Shown here in pieces: positions 1 through 11,146 of a stretch of 64,000 bases of DNA. Under the pieces are notes generated by a model. That model saw only the letters and a list, made by a program, of their open reading frames with translations. It was not told the DNA's origin and did not search any database. This DNA is from UBA1479 sp040221095. Its GTDB lineage: Bacteria; Pseudomonadota; Alphaproteobacteria; Rhodospirillales; Casp-alpha2. Location: NCBI GenBank assembly GCA_040221095.1, contig JAVJVP010000017.1, positions 262,380 through 326,379 on the forward strand, in the 5' to 3' direction. Position 1 is the first letter of the stretch; each line of letters opens with the position of its first letter. The translations under genes were made by a program, and so were the position numbers.

Positions 1-696
1 CAGCGCAGCTTCAAGGAAGCCGATTACGAGCTTACGGATAAAGGATTAACCGGCGCCCTGAAGAAGCTCACTCAGGCGTCCGTCGAGGAATTGTACGTCG
101 CCGTCGGCCTGGGCCATCTCAGCGGCCGAGAGGTTCTCGAAGCCGTCTATCCCCGGGCCAAGCGCAAGAAGAAAGAAGGCGACGACATCGTCGTGCCGCT
201 GTCCGAGGCACGCAACCGCAAGCGCGGCAAGGACAAGGGCGCGGGCGGGGTGCCCATTCAGGGCCTGATTCCCGGCATGGCCATGCATTTCGCCGGCTGC
301 TGCCATCCCTTGCCGGGCGACCGCATCGTCGGCATCGTCACCACGGGGCGCGGCGTCACCGTGCACACCATCGACTGCGACACCCTGGAAGGCTACGGCG
401 ATGAGCCGGAACGCTGGCTCGACCTGGCCTGGGACCGGGACGAGGCCAAGCACGACCTGCATGTCGGCCGCGTCCATGTCACGGTCGCCAACGCGCCGGG
501 CTCGCTCGGCGATCTGTCGACCATGATCGCCAAGAACGACGGCAATATCTCCAACCTCAAGATCATCAACCGTTCGACCGATTTCTTCGACATGCTGATC
601 GATGTCGAGGTGCGCGACGTCAAGCACCTGACCGACATCATCGCGGCGCTGCGCGCGTCGCCCGCCGTCAATTCGGTCGAGCGCGCGAAGGGCTAG
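1..696 (+). CDS. rsh: RelA/SpoT-family (p)ppGpp synthetase/hydrolase, C-terminal part (5' end outside window)
   Basis: This is the C-terminal regulatory part of a long RelA/SpoT homologue; the reading frame is open from the first base, so the hydrolase, synthetase and most of the TGS region lie upstream of the window. A conserved segment around MHFAGCCHPLPGDRIVGI (about 283-340) is the zinc-finger/RIS domain with its paired Cys. The last ~75 residues form an ACT domain (VHVTVANAPGSLGDLSTMIA), which in this family senses amino-acid or ribosome state. The enzyme makes and degrades the alarmone (p)ppGpp in the cytoplasm. pdxJ follows after only 22 bases, so the two are probably co-transcribed. 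Alphaproteobacteria usually carry a single bifunctional Rsh; whether this copy has both activities cannot be seen here. Confidence 0.93.
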   Translation, partial: QRSFKEADYELTDKGLTGALKKLTQASVEELYVAVGLGHLSGREVLEAVYPRAKRKKKEGDDIVVPLSEARNRKRGKDKGAGGVPIQGLIPGMAMHFAGCCHPLPGDRIVGIVTTGRGVTVHTIDCDTLEGYGDEPERWLDLAWDRDEAKHDLHVGRVHVTVANAPGSLGDLSTMIAKNDGNISNLKIINRSTDFFDMLIDVEVRDVKHLTDIIAALRASPAVNSVERAKG

Positions 697-718
697 AGCA
701 GGCAAGGACTTGAAGACG

Positions 719-1474
719 ATGACCGGATATCTCAGGCTCGGCGTCAACATCGATCACGTGGCGACCATCCGCAACGCCCGCGGCGGCGGCCATCCGGATC
801 CCGTGCGCGCGGCCCGCGCCGCCGCCCAGGCCGGGGCCGACGGCATCACCGCCCATCTGCGCGAGGACCGGCGTCATATCTCCGACGACGACATGGCGCG
901 GCTGGCGGCGCAGATCGATCTACCGCTCAACTTCGAGATGGCGGCGACGGACGAAATGCTGGCCATCGCCCTGCGCCACAAGCCGCATGCCGCCTGCATC
1001 GTGCCGGAAAAGCGCGAGGAGCGGACCACCGAGGGCGGCCTGGACGCCGCCGGCGGCTTTGACGGCCTGAAACCCTTTGTCCATGCCCTGGGCGACGCTG
1101 GCATCCGCGTGTCCCTGTTCATCGAAGCCGATCCCGTGCAACTGGACGCGGCCAAGGCCCTGGGTGCTCCCGTGGTCGAACTGCATACCGGGGCCTATTG
1201 CGACGCCGGCCCCGCAACCCAGCCGGCGCAGTTGCAGCGGATCAAGGATGCGGCGGCCCATGCCGAGGCCATCGGCCTGGAATGCCATGCCGGGCACGGC
1301 CTGACCTTCGATACGGTCGGGCCGGTGGCGGCGATCGCCACCATCGCCGAGTTGAACATCGGCCACTTCCTGATCGGCGAGGCGATTTTCGGCGGCCTGG
1401 AAAGCGCCATCAAGCGCATGCGCGCCCAAATGGACCAGGCCCGGGCCGAGGCCCTGGGCGAACGCTCCGCGTGA
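719..1474 (+). CDS. pdxJ: Pyridoxine 5'-phosphate synthase PdxJ
   Basis: PdxJ condenses 3-amino-1-hydroxyacetone phosphate with 1-deoxyxylulose 5-phosphate to give pyridoxine 5'-phosphate, the last ring-forming step of the DXP-dependent vitamin B6 pathway. The N-terminus LRLGVNIDHVATIRNARGG is the family hallmark, and internal blocks HLREDRRHI, NFEMAATDEM and HAGHGL line the phosphate and active sites of the TIM barrel. The length (251 aa) is normal. I chose ATG 719 because AAGGA at 703-707 is well spaced for it; an in-frame TTG at 710 would add three residues but lacks a usable ribosome-binding site. The gene sits between rsh and acpS, an order common in alphaproteobacteria. Confidence 0.95.
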   Translation: MTGYLRLGVNIDHVATIRNARGGGHPDPVRAARAAAQAGADGITAHLREDRRHISDDDMARLAAQIDLPLNFEMAATDEMLAIALRHKPHAACIVPEKREERTTEGGLDAAGGFDGLKPFVHALGDAGIRVSLFIEADPVQLDAAKALGAPVVELHTGAYCDAGPATQPAQLQRIKDAAAHAEAIGLECHAGHGLTFDTVGPVAAIATIAELNIGHFLIGEAIFGGLESAIKRMRAQMDQARAEALGERSA

Positions 1475-1511
1475 GCCGGCCGGACCGCCCCCAGACCATG
1501 ACATTCCGCCC

Positions 1512-1922
1512 ATGATCATCGGTATCGGCACGGATCTGTGCGACATCCGCCGCATCGAACGCACGCTGGAACGGTACGGCGACCGTTTCGTCGACCGCCT
1601 GTTCGCCCCCGGCGAGCAGAAAAAGGCCTATCGCCGGCAGAATCCGGCGGCCTCCTTCGCCCAGAGCTTCGCCGCCAAGGAGGCCTGCGCCAAGGCGCTC
1701 GGCACCGGGTTTCGCCTGGGCGTGTTCTGGAAGGACATGGTGGTCGCCAATCTGCCGACGGGGCAGCCCTACATGCAGATCACCGGCGGCGCCAAGGCGC
1801 GGCTCGACGCGCTGACGCCGCCCGGCATGGTCGCCCAGGTCCATGTCTCCCAGACCGACGAATATCCCCTGGCCCACGCCATGGTGATCATTTCCGCCAT
1901 TCCCAAAACGGAAGGCGCTTGA
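1512..1922 (+). CDS. acpS: Holo-[acyl-carrier-protein] synthase AcpS
   Basis: AcpS transfers 4'-phosphopantetheine from coenzyme A to a serine of apo-ACP, activating the carrier for fatty-acid synthesis. The protein opens with MIIGIGTDLCDIRRIE, where Asp8 is the Mg-binding residue, and has the second signature SFAAKEACAKALG, whose Glu completes the metal site. At 136 aa it has the usual length of group I phosphopantetheinyl transferases. It lies 37 bases after pdxJ and about 100 bases before lepB, all on the same strand. The ATG at 1512 fits the conserved N-terminus exactly. Confidence 0.95.
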   Translation: MIIGIGTDLCDIRRIERTLERYGDRFVDRLFAPGEQKKAYRRQNPAASFAQSFAAKEACAKALGTGFRLGVFWKDMVVANLPTGQPYMQITGGAKARLDALTPPGMVAQVHVSQTDEYPLAHAMVIISAIPKTEGA

Positions 1923-2023
1923 CCTTTGCGCCCGACCCGCGTTTCATCCGCCCGCCGAACCCATCCGGCGGCACAGCCATCACTCCCCGGCACCACCCTA
2001 GGCATTTCACGGAATAACGGCAT

Positions 2024-2755
2024 ATGAGCGGCGACAAACCCGGCGGCTTCTGGGACACCATCAAGACAGTTTCCTACGCGATCCTGATCGCGCTGGTCGT
2101 GCGCACCTTCGCCTACGAGCCGTTCAACATTCCATCGGGCTCCATGCTGCCGACCCTGCTGATCGGCGATTATCTGTTCGTGTCCAAGATCTCCTACGGC
2201 TATTCCAAGCATTCCCTGCCGTTTTCCATGCCGCTGATCCCCGGGAGGGTGTTCGAGGAGACGCCGGCCCGCGGCGACGTCGTGGTGTTCAAGCTGCCGT
2301 CCGACAACAAGACCGACTTCATCAAGCGCATCGTCGGCCTGCCGGGCGACGAAATTCAGGTCAAGGGCGGCATCCTGCACATCAACGGCACGCCGGTGGT
2401 CCGCGAGCGGATCGAGGACTTCGTCTCGACCGACGATTTCGGCACCACCCGGCGCGTGCCGCGCTTTGTCGAAACCCTGCCGAACGGGGTGAAACACCTG
2501 ATTCTGGAAGAAACCGACAACGACCCCATGGACAACACGCGGGTCTACAAGGTGCCGGCCGACACGTTCTTCGCCATGGGCGACAACCGCGACCGGTCCA
2601 ACGATTCGCGTTACAGCGACGTCGGCTTCATCCCCAAGGAAAACCTGGTGGGCCGCGCCGAATTCCTGTTCTTCTCGACCAACGGCTCCCTGTGGCGGCC
2701 GTGGCAGTGGCCGTCGACGGTGCGCTTCGAGCGCATCTTCCAGGGCATTGAATGA
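2024..2755 (+). CDS. lepB: Signal peptidase I LepB
   Basis: LepB cleaves signal peptides from exported proteins at the periplasmic face of the inner membrane. One hydrophobic segment near residues 15-30 (TVSYAILIALVVRTFAY) anchors it. The catalytic Ser40 lies in IPSGSMLPT and the general-base Lys101 in FIKRIVGLPGD; the GDNRDRSNDSR block near residue 186 is also conserved. The length (243 aa) is typical of alphaproteobacterial enzymes with a single anchor. Its last four bases overlap the rnc start (ATGA), so translation of lepB, rnc and era is probably coupled. Confidence 0.96.
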   Translation: MSGDKPGGFWDTIKTVSYAILIALVVRTFAYEPFNIPSGSMLPTLLIGDYLFVSKISYGYSKHSLPFSMPLIPGRVFEETPARGDVVVFKLPSDNKTDFIKRIVGLPGDEIQVKGGILHINGTPVVRERIEDFVSTDDFGTTRRVPRFVETLPNGVKHLILEETDNDPMDNTRVYKVPADTFFAMGDNRDRSNDSRYSDVGFIPKENLVGRAEFLFFSTNGSLWRPWQWPSTVRFERIFQGIE

Positions 2756-3444
2756 GCGGCGGCGGCACCTCCAAGCGTCATTCGGCCCTGCAGGACCGCC
2801 TGGGCCACCGTTTCGGCGATCCTGACCTCCTCACACAAGCCTTCAAGCATGCGTCGGGGCAGACGGACCGCCTGAATTCCAACGAGCGCCTGGAATTCCT
2901 CGGCGACCGGGTGCTGGGCCTGGCCGTCTCGGCGTTGCTTTATGAGCGCTTTCCCGAGGAAAGCGAGGGCGAACTCGGTTACCGCTTCACGGCCCTGGTG
3001 CGCAAGGATACCCTGGCCGCCGTGGCCCGCGACCTGGACCTGGCGTCCTGCCTGGCGCTGTCGCCCGGGGAGAAGGCGGCCGGCGGGCGGGACAACCCGT
3101 CGATCCTGGCCGACGCCTGCGAGGCCGTGATCGGGGCTTTGTTCCTGGATGCCGGATACGAGGTTGCCGCCGACTTCGTCAAACGCATGTGGGCGCCCCT
3201 GGCCGATGCCCACACGGGCCCCCTGAAGGACGCCAAGACGCGGCTTCAGGAACGCTGCCAGAAGGATGGCCTGGCGCTGCCGGTCTATGCGGTGGCGGAC
3301 CAGAGCGGGCCGGACCACGCGCCGACTTTTACCGTCACGGTGCAGGTCGCCGGTCGCCCGGACCAGTCCGGCACGGGCAGCGCCAAACAGGAAGCCGAAC
3401 AGGCCGCCGCCGCGGCCATGATGGACAGTTGGGAAGCAAAATGA
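2752..3444 (+). CDS. rnc: Ribonuclease III
   Basis: RNase III cuts double-stranded RNA and processes rRNA precursors, mRNAs and regulatory duplexes. The nuclease signature NERLEFLGDRVLGL lies near residues 43-56, and the second acidic block LADACEAVIGALFLD near residues 118-132 supplies the remaining metal ligands. A double-stranded-RNA-binding domain fills the C-terminal third (about 155-225). The start overlaps the lepB stop and the stop overlaps the era start, both as ATGA. The lepB-rnc-era order is conserved in many proteobacteria and links export, RNA processing and ribosome assembly. Confidence 0.96.
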   Translation: MSGGGTSKRHSALQDRLGHRFGDPDLLTQAFKHASGQTDRLNSNERLEFLGDRVLGLAVSALLYERFPEESEGELGYRFTALVRKDTLAAVARDLDLASCLALSPGEKAAGGRDNPSILADACEAVIGALFLDAGYEVAADFVKRMWAPLADAHTGPLKDAKTRLQERCQKDGLALPVYAVADQSGPDHAPTFTVTVQVAGRPDQSGTGSAKQEAEQAAAAAMMDSWEAK

Positions 3445-4343
3445 ACGACACCAAGACCCGCGCCGGGTTCATCGCCATCCTGGGCGCGCCCAATGTGGGC
3501 AAGTCGACCCTGGTCAACCGTCTGGTGGGGGCCAAGGTGTCCATCGTCTCGCCCAAGGTGCAGACGACGCGGACCCGCGTGCTCGGCATCTTCATCGAAG
3601 GGCCGGCCCAGGTCATCCTGATCGACACGCCGGGCATTTTCGAGCCCAAGGGACGGCTTGACCGGGCCATGGTCGCCGCCGCCTGGTCGGGGGCCCAGGA
3701 CGCCGACGCCGTGGCCCTGCTGATCGACGCCAAGGACGGTGTCGACAAGCGCTCGCAGGCGATCATCGATAAGCTGACTCTGGGCGGGCGCAAGGCCTAT
3801 CTGATTCTCAACAAGATCGATCTGGTGGCCAAGCCGGTGCTGCTGTCCCTGGCCGAAAAATTAATGAATACAGGCGTCTTCACCGACTGCTTCATGGTGT
3901 CCGCCAACACGGGCGACGGCGTGTCCGACCTTGCCAAGCTGTTCGCCGCCACCGTGCCGGAAGGCCCCTGGCTGTATCCGGAGGACGAGATTTCCGACAT
4001 GCCGGCGCGCCTGCTGGCGGCCGAGATCACGCGCGAGAAGCTGTTTCTCAAACTCCATCAGGAACTGCCCTACAAGATCACCGTCGAGACCGAGGACTGG
4101 GAACAGCGCACCGACGGCTCGGCCCATGTGCGCCAAGTCATCTATGTCGAGCGGGACAGCCAGAAGGGCATCGTGCTGGGCCGCCAGGGCGCCATGGTCA
4201 AGCAGATCGGCGCTGCCGCGCGGACCGAACTGCAGGACCTGCTGGGCCATCCGGTGCATCTGTTCATCCACGTCAAGGTACGGGGAAAATGGCAGGACGA
4301 CCGCGAACGCTATGCCGAATGGGGCCTGGATTTTGATGCCTGA
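3441..4343 (+). CDS. era: GTPase Era
   Basis: Era is an essential GTPase that binds the 3' end of 16S rRNA during small-subunit maturation. The G1 loop GAPNVGKSTLVNRLVG is near residues 15-30, followed by G2 TTRTRV, G3 DTPG and G4 NKID. The C-terminal 90 residues contain the KH RNA-binding domain with the run GRQGAMVKQIG. I start it at ATG 3441, which overlaps the rnc stop; the frame stays open upstream inside rnc, but that extension has no homology to Era. The length (300 aa) matches the family. Confidence 0.97.
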   Translation: MNDTKTRAGFIAILGAPNVGKSTLVNRLVGAKVSIVSPKVQTTRTRVLGIFIEGPAQVILIDTPGIFEPKGRLDRAMVAAAWSGAQDADAVALLIDAKDGVDKRSQAIIDKLTLGGRKAYLILNKIDLVAKPVLLSLAEKLMNTGVFTDCFMVSANTGDGVSDLAKLFAATVPEGPWLYPEDEISDMPARLLAAEITREKLFLKLHQELPYKITVETEDWEQRTDGSAHVRQVIYVERDSQKGIVLGRQGAMVKQIGAAARTELQDLLGHPVHLFIHVKVRGKWQDDRERYAEWGLDFDA

Positions 4344-4391
4344 TCAGGGTCAATCGCCTGCGCCTGAAACGCGCGGATAAGGCGTTCCGCC

Positions 4392-5111
4392 ATGGAATGG
4401 CACGATAAGGGCTACATCCTGGCGACCCGCAAGCACGGTGAAAGTGCCCTCATCGTCAGCGCCCTGACGCAGACGCGGGGCCGCCAGACGGGCTTGGTGC
4501 GGGGCGGGGCAGGGCGGCGCAAGCGCGGCGGCCTGCAGGTCGGCAATCTGGTGACCCTCGATTGGCGCGGCCGCCTGCCGGAACATCTGGGCAGCCTGAC
4601 CACGGAGGTGCTGGAAACCCCGGCGGCGGCGCTGATGGACTGTCCGGACGGCCTTGCGGCCCTGTCCGCCGCCTGTGCGGTGACCGAGGCCCTGTTGCCC
4701 GAGGGCGAGGACCATCCCGCCATCTTCCACGGCCTGACGGCACTGTTCGGGGTGCTCGACGACGCCGACGTCGGGTCGGCCTATGTGAAATGGGAAATGG
4801 GCGTGCTCGGCGAACTGGGATTCGGCCTCGACCTCACCGCCTGCGCCGCCACGGGCGAGACGGAAAACCTGGCCTATGTCTCGCCCAAGACCGGGCGCGC
4901 CGTCTCGGCCGCCGCCGGCAGGCCCTATCACGGGCGCCTGCTGGCCCTGCCGGCGTTCCTGCTGGGCGCCGGGGCCGCGGAAACCCCAGCCGAGGTGGTC
5001 GACGGCCTGAAATTGACCGGATACTTCCTGGAAAGCCACGCCCTGGAGGGCCGGGCCGGGCGGCTGGCCGCCCGCGACCGCCTGATGGAACGCTTCCAGG
5101 CAAAAAAATAA
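4392..5111 (+). CDS. recO: DNA repair protein RecO
   Basis: RecO works with RecR and RecF to load RecA onto gaps coated with single-strand-binding protein and can anneal complementary strands. The N-terminal OB-fold begins MEWHDKGYILATRKHGES, typical of proteobacterial RecO, and the C-terminal helical domain contains YVKWEMGVLGELGFGLDLT and LAYVSPKTGRAVS. The length (239 aa) is normal. The Cys4 zinc site of some RecO proteins is not intact: only two nearby Cys remain around residue 150. The gene closes the operon that begins with pdxJ or rsh; 118 non-coding bases with a promoter for parC follow. Confidence 0.93.
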   Translation: MEWHDKGYILATRKHGESALIVSALTQTRGRQTGLVRGGAGRRKRGGLQVGNLVTLDWRGRLPEHLGSLTTEVLETPAAALMDCPDGLAALSAACAVTEALLPEGEDHPAIFHGLTALFGVLDDADVGSAYVKWEMGVLGELGFGLDLTACAATGETENLAYVSPKTGRAVSAAAGRPYHGRLLALPAFLLGAGAAETPAEVVDGLKLTGYFLESHALEGRAGRLAARDRLMERFQAKK

Positions 5112-5133
5112 CCGATTTGTCGCCATCGGCGCA

Positions 5134-5162
5134 TTGACCGCCCACCCCCCGGATGTACTATA
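5134..5162 (+). promoter_or_regulatory. Candidate sigma-70 promoter of parC
   Basis: TTGACC (5134-5139) and TACTAT (5157-5162) are separated by 17 bases in the recO-parC spacer. Transcription would start near 5169, giving a leader of about 60 bases before the parC ATG at 5230. A ribosome-binding site AAGGA is at 5216-5220. Identified by eye. Confidence 0.5.
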
Positions 5163-5229
5163 TCTGGTGCATGAATTCGGCCTTCCGTCCCAGATGCGCG
5201 GAAAACCTGCAATCTAAGGAATCCTTGCG

Positions 5230-7469
<2,240 letters not shown>

Positions 7470-7473
<4 letters not shown>

Positions 7474-8213
7474 GTTCCGGACGCCGCCGTGAATTCGTCG
7501 AAGTCCTGCCAGCCGGCCGCCGTATGGACCTCGAGCGGGCGGAACCTCGCCTTGTAGGACATTTTGTTGCAGCCCTCGATCCAGAATCCCAGGTAGACAT
7601 AGGGCAGGCCGAGACGCTTTGCCTCGTCGATCAGCCACAGAATCATGTAGGTGCCCATGCCGCGGCGCGGCTGTTCCGGATCGAAATAGCTGTAGACCGC
7701 GGACAGCCCGTCGCCCAGGCGGTCGGCCAGCATGGCCCCGATCAGCGCGCCCTGGCCGTCACGGAAGGTGATCAGGCCGGTGTCGATGGGGGTGTCCTCG
7801 ATCAGCGCCTGATAATCCAGGTAATCCATCTTGGACATGTCGCCGCCGGAATGGCGCGACGCCTGATAGCGCTGGAACAGGCGGTACTGTTCCTGATTGG
7901 CGGCGGGCTGCGCCATGCGCGCCAACAGGTCAGTATTGGCCTTCAAAATCCGTTTCATGGACGGGCGCAGGTCGAAGCCGTCGACCGCGATGCGCACGGC
8001 CTTGCAGGCGTCACAGCCGGGGCAGGCCGGGGCATAGACGATGCCGTGGGAGCGGCGGAACCCGGCATAGGACAGCTGGTCGTGCAGGCGGGTTGCGTCA
8101 CGACCGAACAGTTCGGTGACCACGCGCCGCTCGACCCGGTCCGGCAGGTACGGACAGGGCAGGGGCGCCGTCGCGAAAAAGAACCGCGCGTCCGATATGG
8201 GTTTGTGGCGCAT
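7470..8213 (-). CDS. bpt: Aspartate/glutamate leucyltransferase (Bpt/Ate family)
   Basis: Enzymes of this family attach Leu from Leu-tRNA (Bpt) or Arg (Ate) to N-terminal acidic residues, marking proteins for ClpS/ClpAP degradation. The N-terminal domain carries the cysteine cluster APACPGCDACKAVRI near residues 61-75; the C-terminal GNAT-like domain contains YLGFWIEGCNKMSYKARF. The opening FFFATAPLPCPYLP and the 247-residue length fit the proteobacterial Bpt subgroup, so leucyl transfer is the likelier activity, though the substrate cannot be read from sequence. The last bases overlap the end of parC on the other strand. Confidence 0.9.
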
Positions 8214-8265
8214 GTCGTGTCCCTGTATTTCCGGTCACGCCGCCAACGCGTCGACCGTCCGGAAC

Positions 8266-9432
8266 CTACTGTGACTTAATATCGCCGCGGATTTCAAGGT
8301 TGATCCCGGGCAGCGCCGGCGCGGCTGGTTGGGCTGGCGCGGTCGGTTGGGCCGGGGCAATGCCGCCGGCGCCCGGCGGCGGCAGGATATCGAGCCTCGG
8401 CATGGCGGCAGGATCCGGAGCGCCACCGCCGCCGTCCTCACGCCGCTGTTGGCGCTTGATCTCGTTCAGGCCGGGCAGGGCCTCGTTCTCGCGTTCCTTC
8501 CTGGCCTTTTCCTCGGCCTCTTTCTGGGCTTTTTCCTTCTCCGCCTCGCGGCCGGTGCCGCGCAGCAGAATGATCGACAACCGACGGTTGGACGGATGTT
8601 TGGGGTCCTCGGCGATCAGGGGGTCGGTCGCCGCCTTGCCGACGACGCGCTTGACCCTGGCGTCGGGCACCCCGAAGCTTTCGAGCGCGCGGCGCGCCGA
8701 ATTGGCGCGGTCCGACGACAGTTCCCAGTTGCCGTAGTCCTGGCCCGAGAACGCGGTGGCGTCCGTATGCCCGGAAATCGAGATGTCCTGGGGCATGGAC
8801 AGAATGACCTTGCTCACCAGTTCCAACAGCCGTTCCGTATGCAGGAACATCTTGGAGGAGCCCGACGGGAACATGGCCAGACCGTCGCGGTCGATCAGTT
8901 GAATGCGCAGTCCCTCGGGCGTGTTGTCGACCAGCAGGCTGTTCTTCAGCTGGCGCATCTGGGGCACGCTGTCCAAGGTCTTCTGTAACTCTTCCTGGGC
9001 GTCCTCGAAGGATTCCTGTTCCTTCTTGGCGGCCTGGGCCTCGACGTCTTCTTCGGTCGGCTTGGCCTTGGATTCGGCTTCGCCCTCGGACAGGTCGCCG
9101 CCGGTGCCGGCCTTGGGCGGCGGCAGGTCGACGGTCACGCTGTCGCGCGCCGTGGCGTTCTGCGAAATGCCTTCTTCGGTAATCGTCTTGCCTTGCAGAA
9201 TGTCGCCGGACCCGCTGGTCGTCTGCGACGTGGACACGGGCGCGAAATAGTTGGAAATGCCTTCGAGGGATTCCTGGGTGACCGAATTCAACAGCCACAG
9301 CAGCAGGAAGAACGCCATCATGGCGGTCACGAAGTCGGCGTAGGCGATTTTCCACGCGCCCCCGTGATGGCCGTGTCCGCCCTTCTTGATCTTCTTGATG
9401 ATGATCGGTTGTTTTGCGGCTTCTTCCGCCAT
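8266..9432 (-). CDS. motB: Flagellar motor stator protein MotB
   Basis: MotB forms the proton-conducting stator with MotA and anchors it to peptidoglycan. A cytoplasmic His/Lys-rich N-terminus (KKGGHGHHGG) precedes one membrane helix at about 28-50; Asp33 in YADFVTAMMAFFLLLWLL is the proton-binding residue. A long acidic linker (about 95-165) leads to the OmpA-like peptidoglycan domain with ISGHTDATAFSG and NWELSSDRANSARRALE. The 40-residue tail is rich in Pro and Ala. Length is 388 aa, long for MotB because of linker and tail. motA ends 91 bases upstream, so the two are almost certainly one transcript. No other flagellar structural genes are in the window. Confidence 0.94.
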   Translation of the reverse strand: MAEEAAKQPIIIKKIKKGGHGHHGGAWKIAYADFVTAMMAFFLLLWLLNSVTQESLEGISNYFAPVSTSQTTSGSGDILQGKTITEEGISQNATARDSVTVDLPPPKAGTGGDLSEGEAESKAKPTEEDVEAQAAKKEQESFEDAQEELQKTLDSVPQMRQLKNSLLVDNTPEGLRIQLIDRDGLAMFPSGSSKMFLHTERLLELVSKVILSMPQDISISGHTDATAFSGQDYGNWELSSDRANSARRALESFGVPDARVKRVVGKAATDPLIAEDPKHPSNRRLSIILLRGTGREAEKEKAQKEAEEKARKERENEALPGLNEIKRQQRREDGGGGAPDPAAMPRLDILPPPGAGGIAPAQPTAPAQPAAPALPGINLEIRGDIKSQ

Positions 9433-9523
9433 CAGGCCCTTCCTATGGGGTCCGTCCCGTTTCCGCCGGTCGCGCTGCCGTGGTCACGGAGGGGCGTCCG
9501 GCCGGCGGCAGGGAGGGTGATTG

Positions 9524-10384
9524 TCACGACGCCGCGGGCAGGTTGGTAACCATTTCCTCGACCTCTGCAAAGGTCGGCCGCACACTATGCGCCAGGGTCT
9601 TGCGGGCGAATTCCACGGACACCTGCGGGGCGTATCCCTGCATGTGGCCGACCAGCGCGATCTTGATGCAGTTCAGATAGGCGGCATCGGCGCTGTAGGT
9701 ATTGGTCAGGGAGGCCGCGATGGGGGCCATGAACCCATAGGCGAAGAAAATCCCGCTGAACGTTCCGACCAGGGCCGCCGCGATCAGGTTGCCGAGAACT
9801 TCCGGCGGCTCCGTGATCGAGCCCATGGTCACGATGACGCCCAGCACGGCGGCGACGATGCCCAGCGCCGGGGTCGCGTCGGCCATGCTCTGCCAGGCGC
9901 CCGAGATGGCATGCAGTTCCTCGTGGTGCTTTTCCAGTTCCGCGTCCATGACCGATTCGATTTCGTGCGGGTTGGAAGCCCCCAGCGTCAACAGGCGCAG
10001 ATAGTCGCACAAAAATTCGATGGCGTGATGGTCGGCGTGAAACAGGGGGAAATTGGCGAACAGGGTGCTTTCATCGGGCTTTTCCACATGCGCTTCAAGC
10101 GCCAGGTCGCCCTTGGTCTTGGCCAGCCGGAACACGGAATACAGGCAGCCGAGGAGTTCTTCGTAGTGTTCCCGGTTGTAGGTGGGGCCTTTCATCAGGG
10201 TCTTGAAGGACCCCATGACGCCCTTGATCACCGGCTTCGGGTTACCGGTGATGAAGGCCCCGATGGCGCCGCCGAAGATGATGATGAATTCGAGTGGTTG
10301 CCACAACACGCCGAAGCTGCCGTGGACGCCATAAGCACCAAACACGGACACCAGCACAATCAATGAGCCGACGATAAAAAGCAT
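9524..10384 (-). CDS. motA: Flagellar motor stator protein MotA
   Basis: MotA is the four-helix stator subunit that couples proton flow to flagellar rotation. Hydrophobic segments lie near residues 2-20, 28-47, 170-190 and 200-222. The cytoplasmic loop contains the charged residues that contact FliG, and the conserved stretch TPALGIVAAVLGVIVTMGSI surrounds the third helix. The 286-residue length is normal. The gene is upstream of motB on the minus strand. Its leader, read on the minus strand, contains a 7-bp hairpin (arms 10401-10407 and 10414-10420) just upstream of the start codon, which may influence translation. Confidence 0.95.
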   Translation of the reverse strand: MLFIVGSLIVLVSVFGAYGVHGSFGVLWQPLEFIIIFGGAIGAFITGNPKPVIKGVMGSFKTLMKGPTYNREHYEELLGCLYSVFRLAKTKGDLALEAHVEKPDESTLFANFPLFHADHHAIEFLCDYLRLLTLGASNPHEIESVMDAELEKHHEELHAISGAWQSMADATPALGIVAAVLGVIVTMGSITEPPEVLGNLIAAALVGTFSGIFFAYGFMAPIAASLTNTYSADAAYLNCIKIALVGHMQGYAPQVSVEFARKTLAHSVRPTFAEVEEMVTNLPAAS

Positions 10385-10660
10385 TCAGCAGTCTCCAAGA
10401 GCACGGGTCCGCGCCCGTGCCGTTTTCCGGTCTATGGCGCACGGGGGGAAAGCTATCGTCCTATCATCCCAAAATACAAGCATTTCTCGTACTAAAGCGC
10501 CACAAGCCAATAGGATTATTTCAAAGAACCAGGGTATCAGTAGACGTCAAATTGATTGGCAATTGGTAAAGGCTTGCCAGTCCTTCCCCAGGCGACGTAT
10601 TCAGGACGTCATCCGTATGTACATATCCGCGTCCTTGGGGGAATGATTCGGCCGCCAATC
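10385..10660. other. Divergent intergenic region between motA and the flavin reductase gene
   Basis: This 276-base spacer must carry promoters for both flanking genes. It holds the motA leader hairpin (10401-10420) and an AT-rich pocket at about 10459-10570, unusual against the high-GC background. I could not settle on a convincing -35/-10 pair in either direction. A partial match to a sigma-28 type -10 element on the minus strand lacks a matching -35 element at the right distance. Confidence 0.4.
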
Positions 10661-11146
10661 ATGGTTGATCAAATCGCATTCAGAAACGCTCTGGCCTGCT
10701 TCGCCTCCGGCGTCACGGTCGTCACGGCGCCCGGGGACGGGCGCGGGCCCGTGGGCGTGACCGTCAGCGCCTTCTGCTCGCTGTCCCTGGAACCGCCGTT
10801 GATTCTGGTCTGCCTGGACAACCGCACCGGATGCATCGCGCATTTTCTGGAATCGGGTTCCGGATTTGCTGTCAACGTCCTGGCCGCCGACCAGCGCGCC
10901 CTGTCCGACGCCTTCGCGGGTCCCCAGACCTTCGACCTGCACGGCCATGGATTCGCGGCGGGCGCGACCGGCGCCCCGGTGCTGGAGGGAGTCGCGGCGG
11001 CGCTTTCCTGCCATACCCATGCGATCCACGACGGCGGCGACCACCGCATCGTGGTCGGTCGTGTGGCCGACGTGCAGGTGACCCGCGACAAGACACCGCT
11101 GGTCTATTTCCAAAGCTCCTACCGTGGGTTAAGTGAGCGACTCTAA
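10661..11146 (+). CDS. Flavin reductase family protein (HpaC/NtaB-like)
   Basis: Members of this FMN-binding split-barrel family use NAD(P)H to reduce free flavin, usually for a partner monooxygenase. The N-terminus QIAFRNALACFASGVTVVTA and the segments GVTVSAFCSLSLEPPLILVCL and FAVNVLAADQ are family hallmarks; VVGRVADVQV and a terminal YFQSSYR also fit. The length (161 aa) is typical. ATG 10661 matches the family N-terminus; ATG 10643 in frame is possible, but neither has a well-placed ribosome-binding site. No monooxygenase is adjacent. The gene ends 14 bases inside the following methyltransferase gene, so they are probably co-translated. Confidence 0.85.
   Translation: MVDQIAFRNALACFASGVTVVTAPGDGRGPVGVTVSAFCSLSLEPPLILVCLDNRTGCIAHFLESGSGFAVNVLAADQRALSDAFAGPQTFDLHGHGFAAGATGAPVLEGVAAALSCHTHAIHDGGDHRIVVGRVADVQVTRDKTPLVYFQSSYRGLSERL

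Noticed and set aside
3189..3440. Upstream extension of era inside rnc
   Set aside because: The extension has no similarity to Era, and ATG 3441 gives the normal N-terminus.
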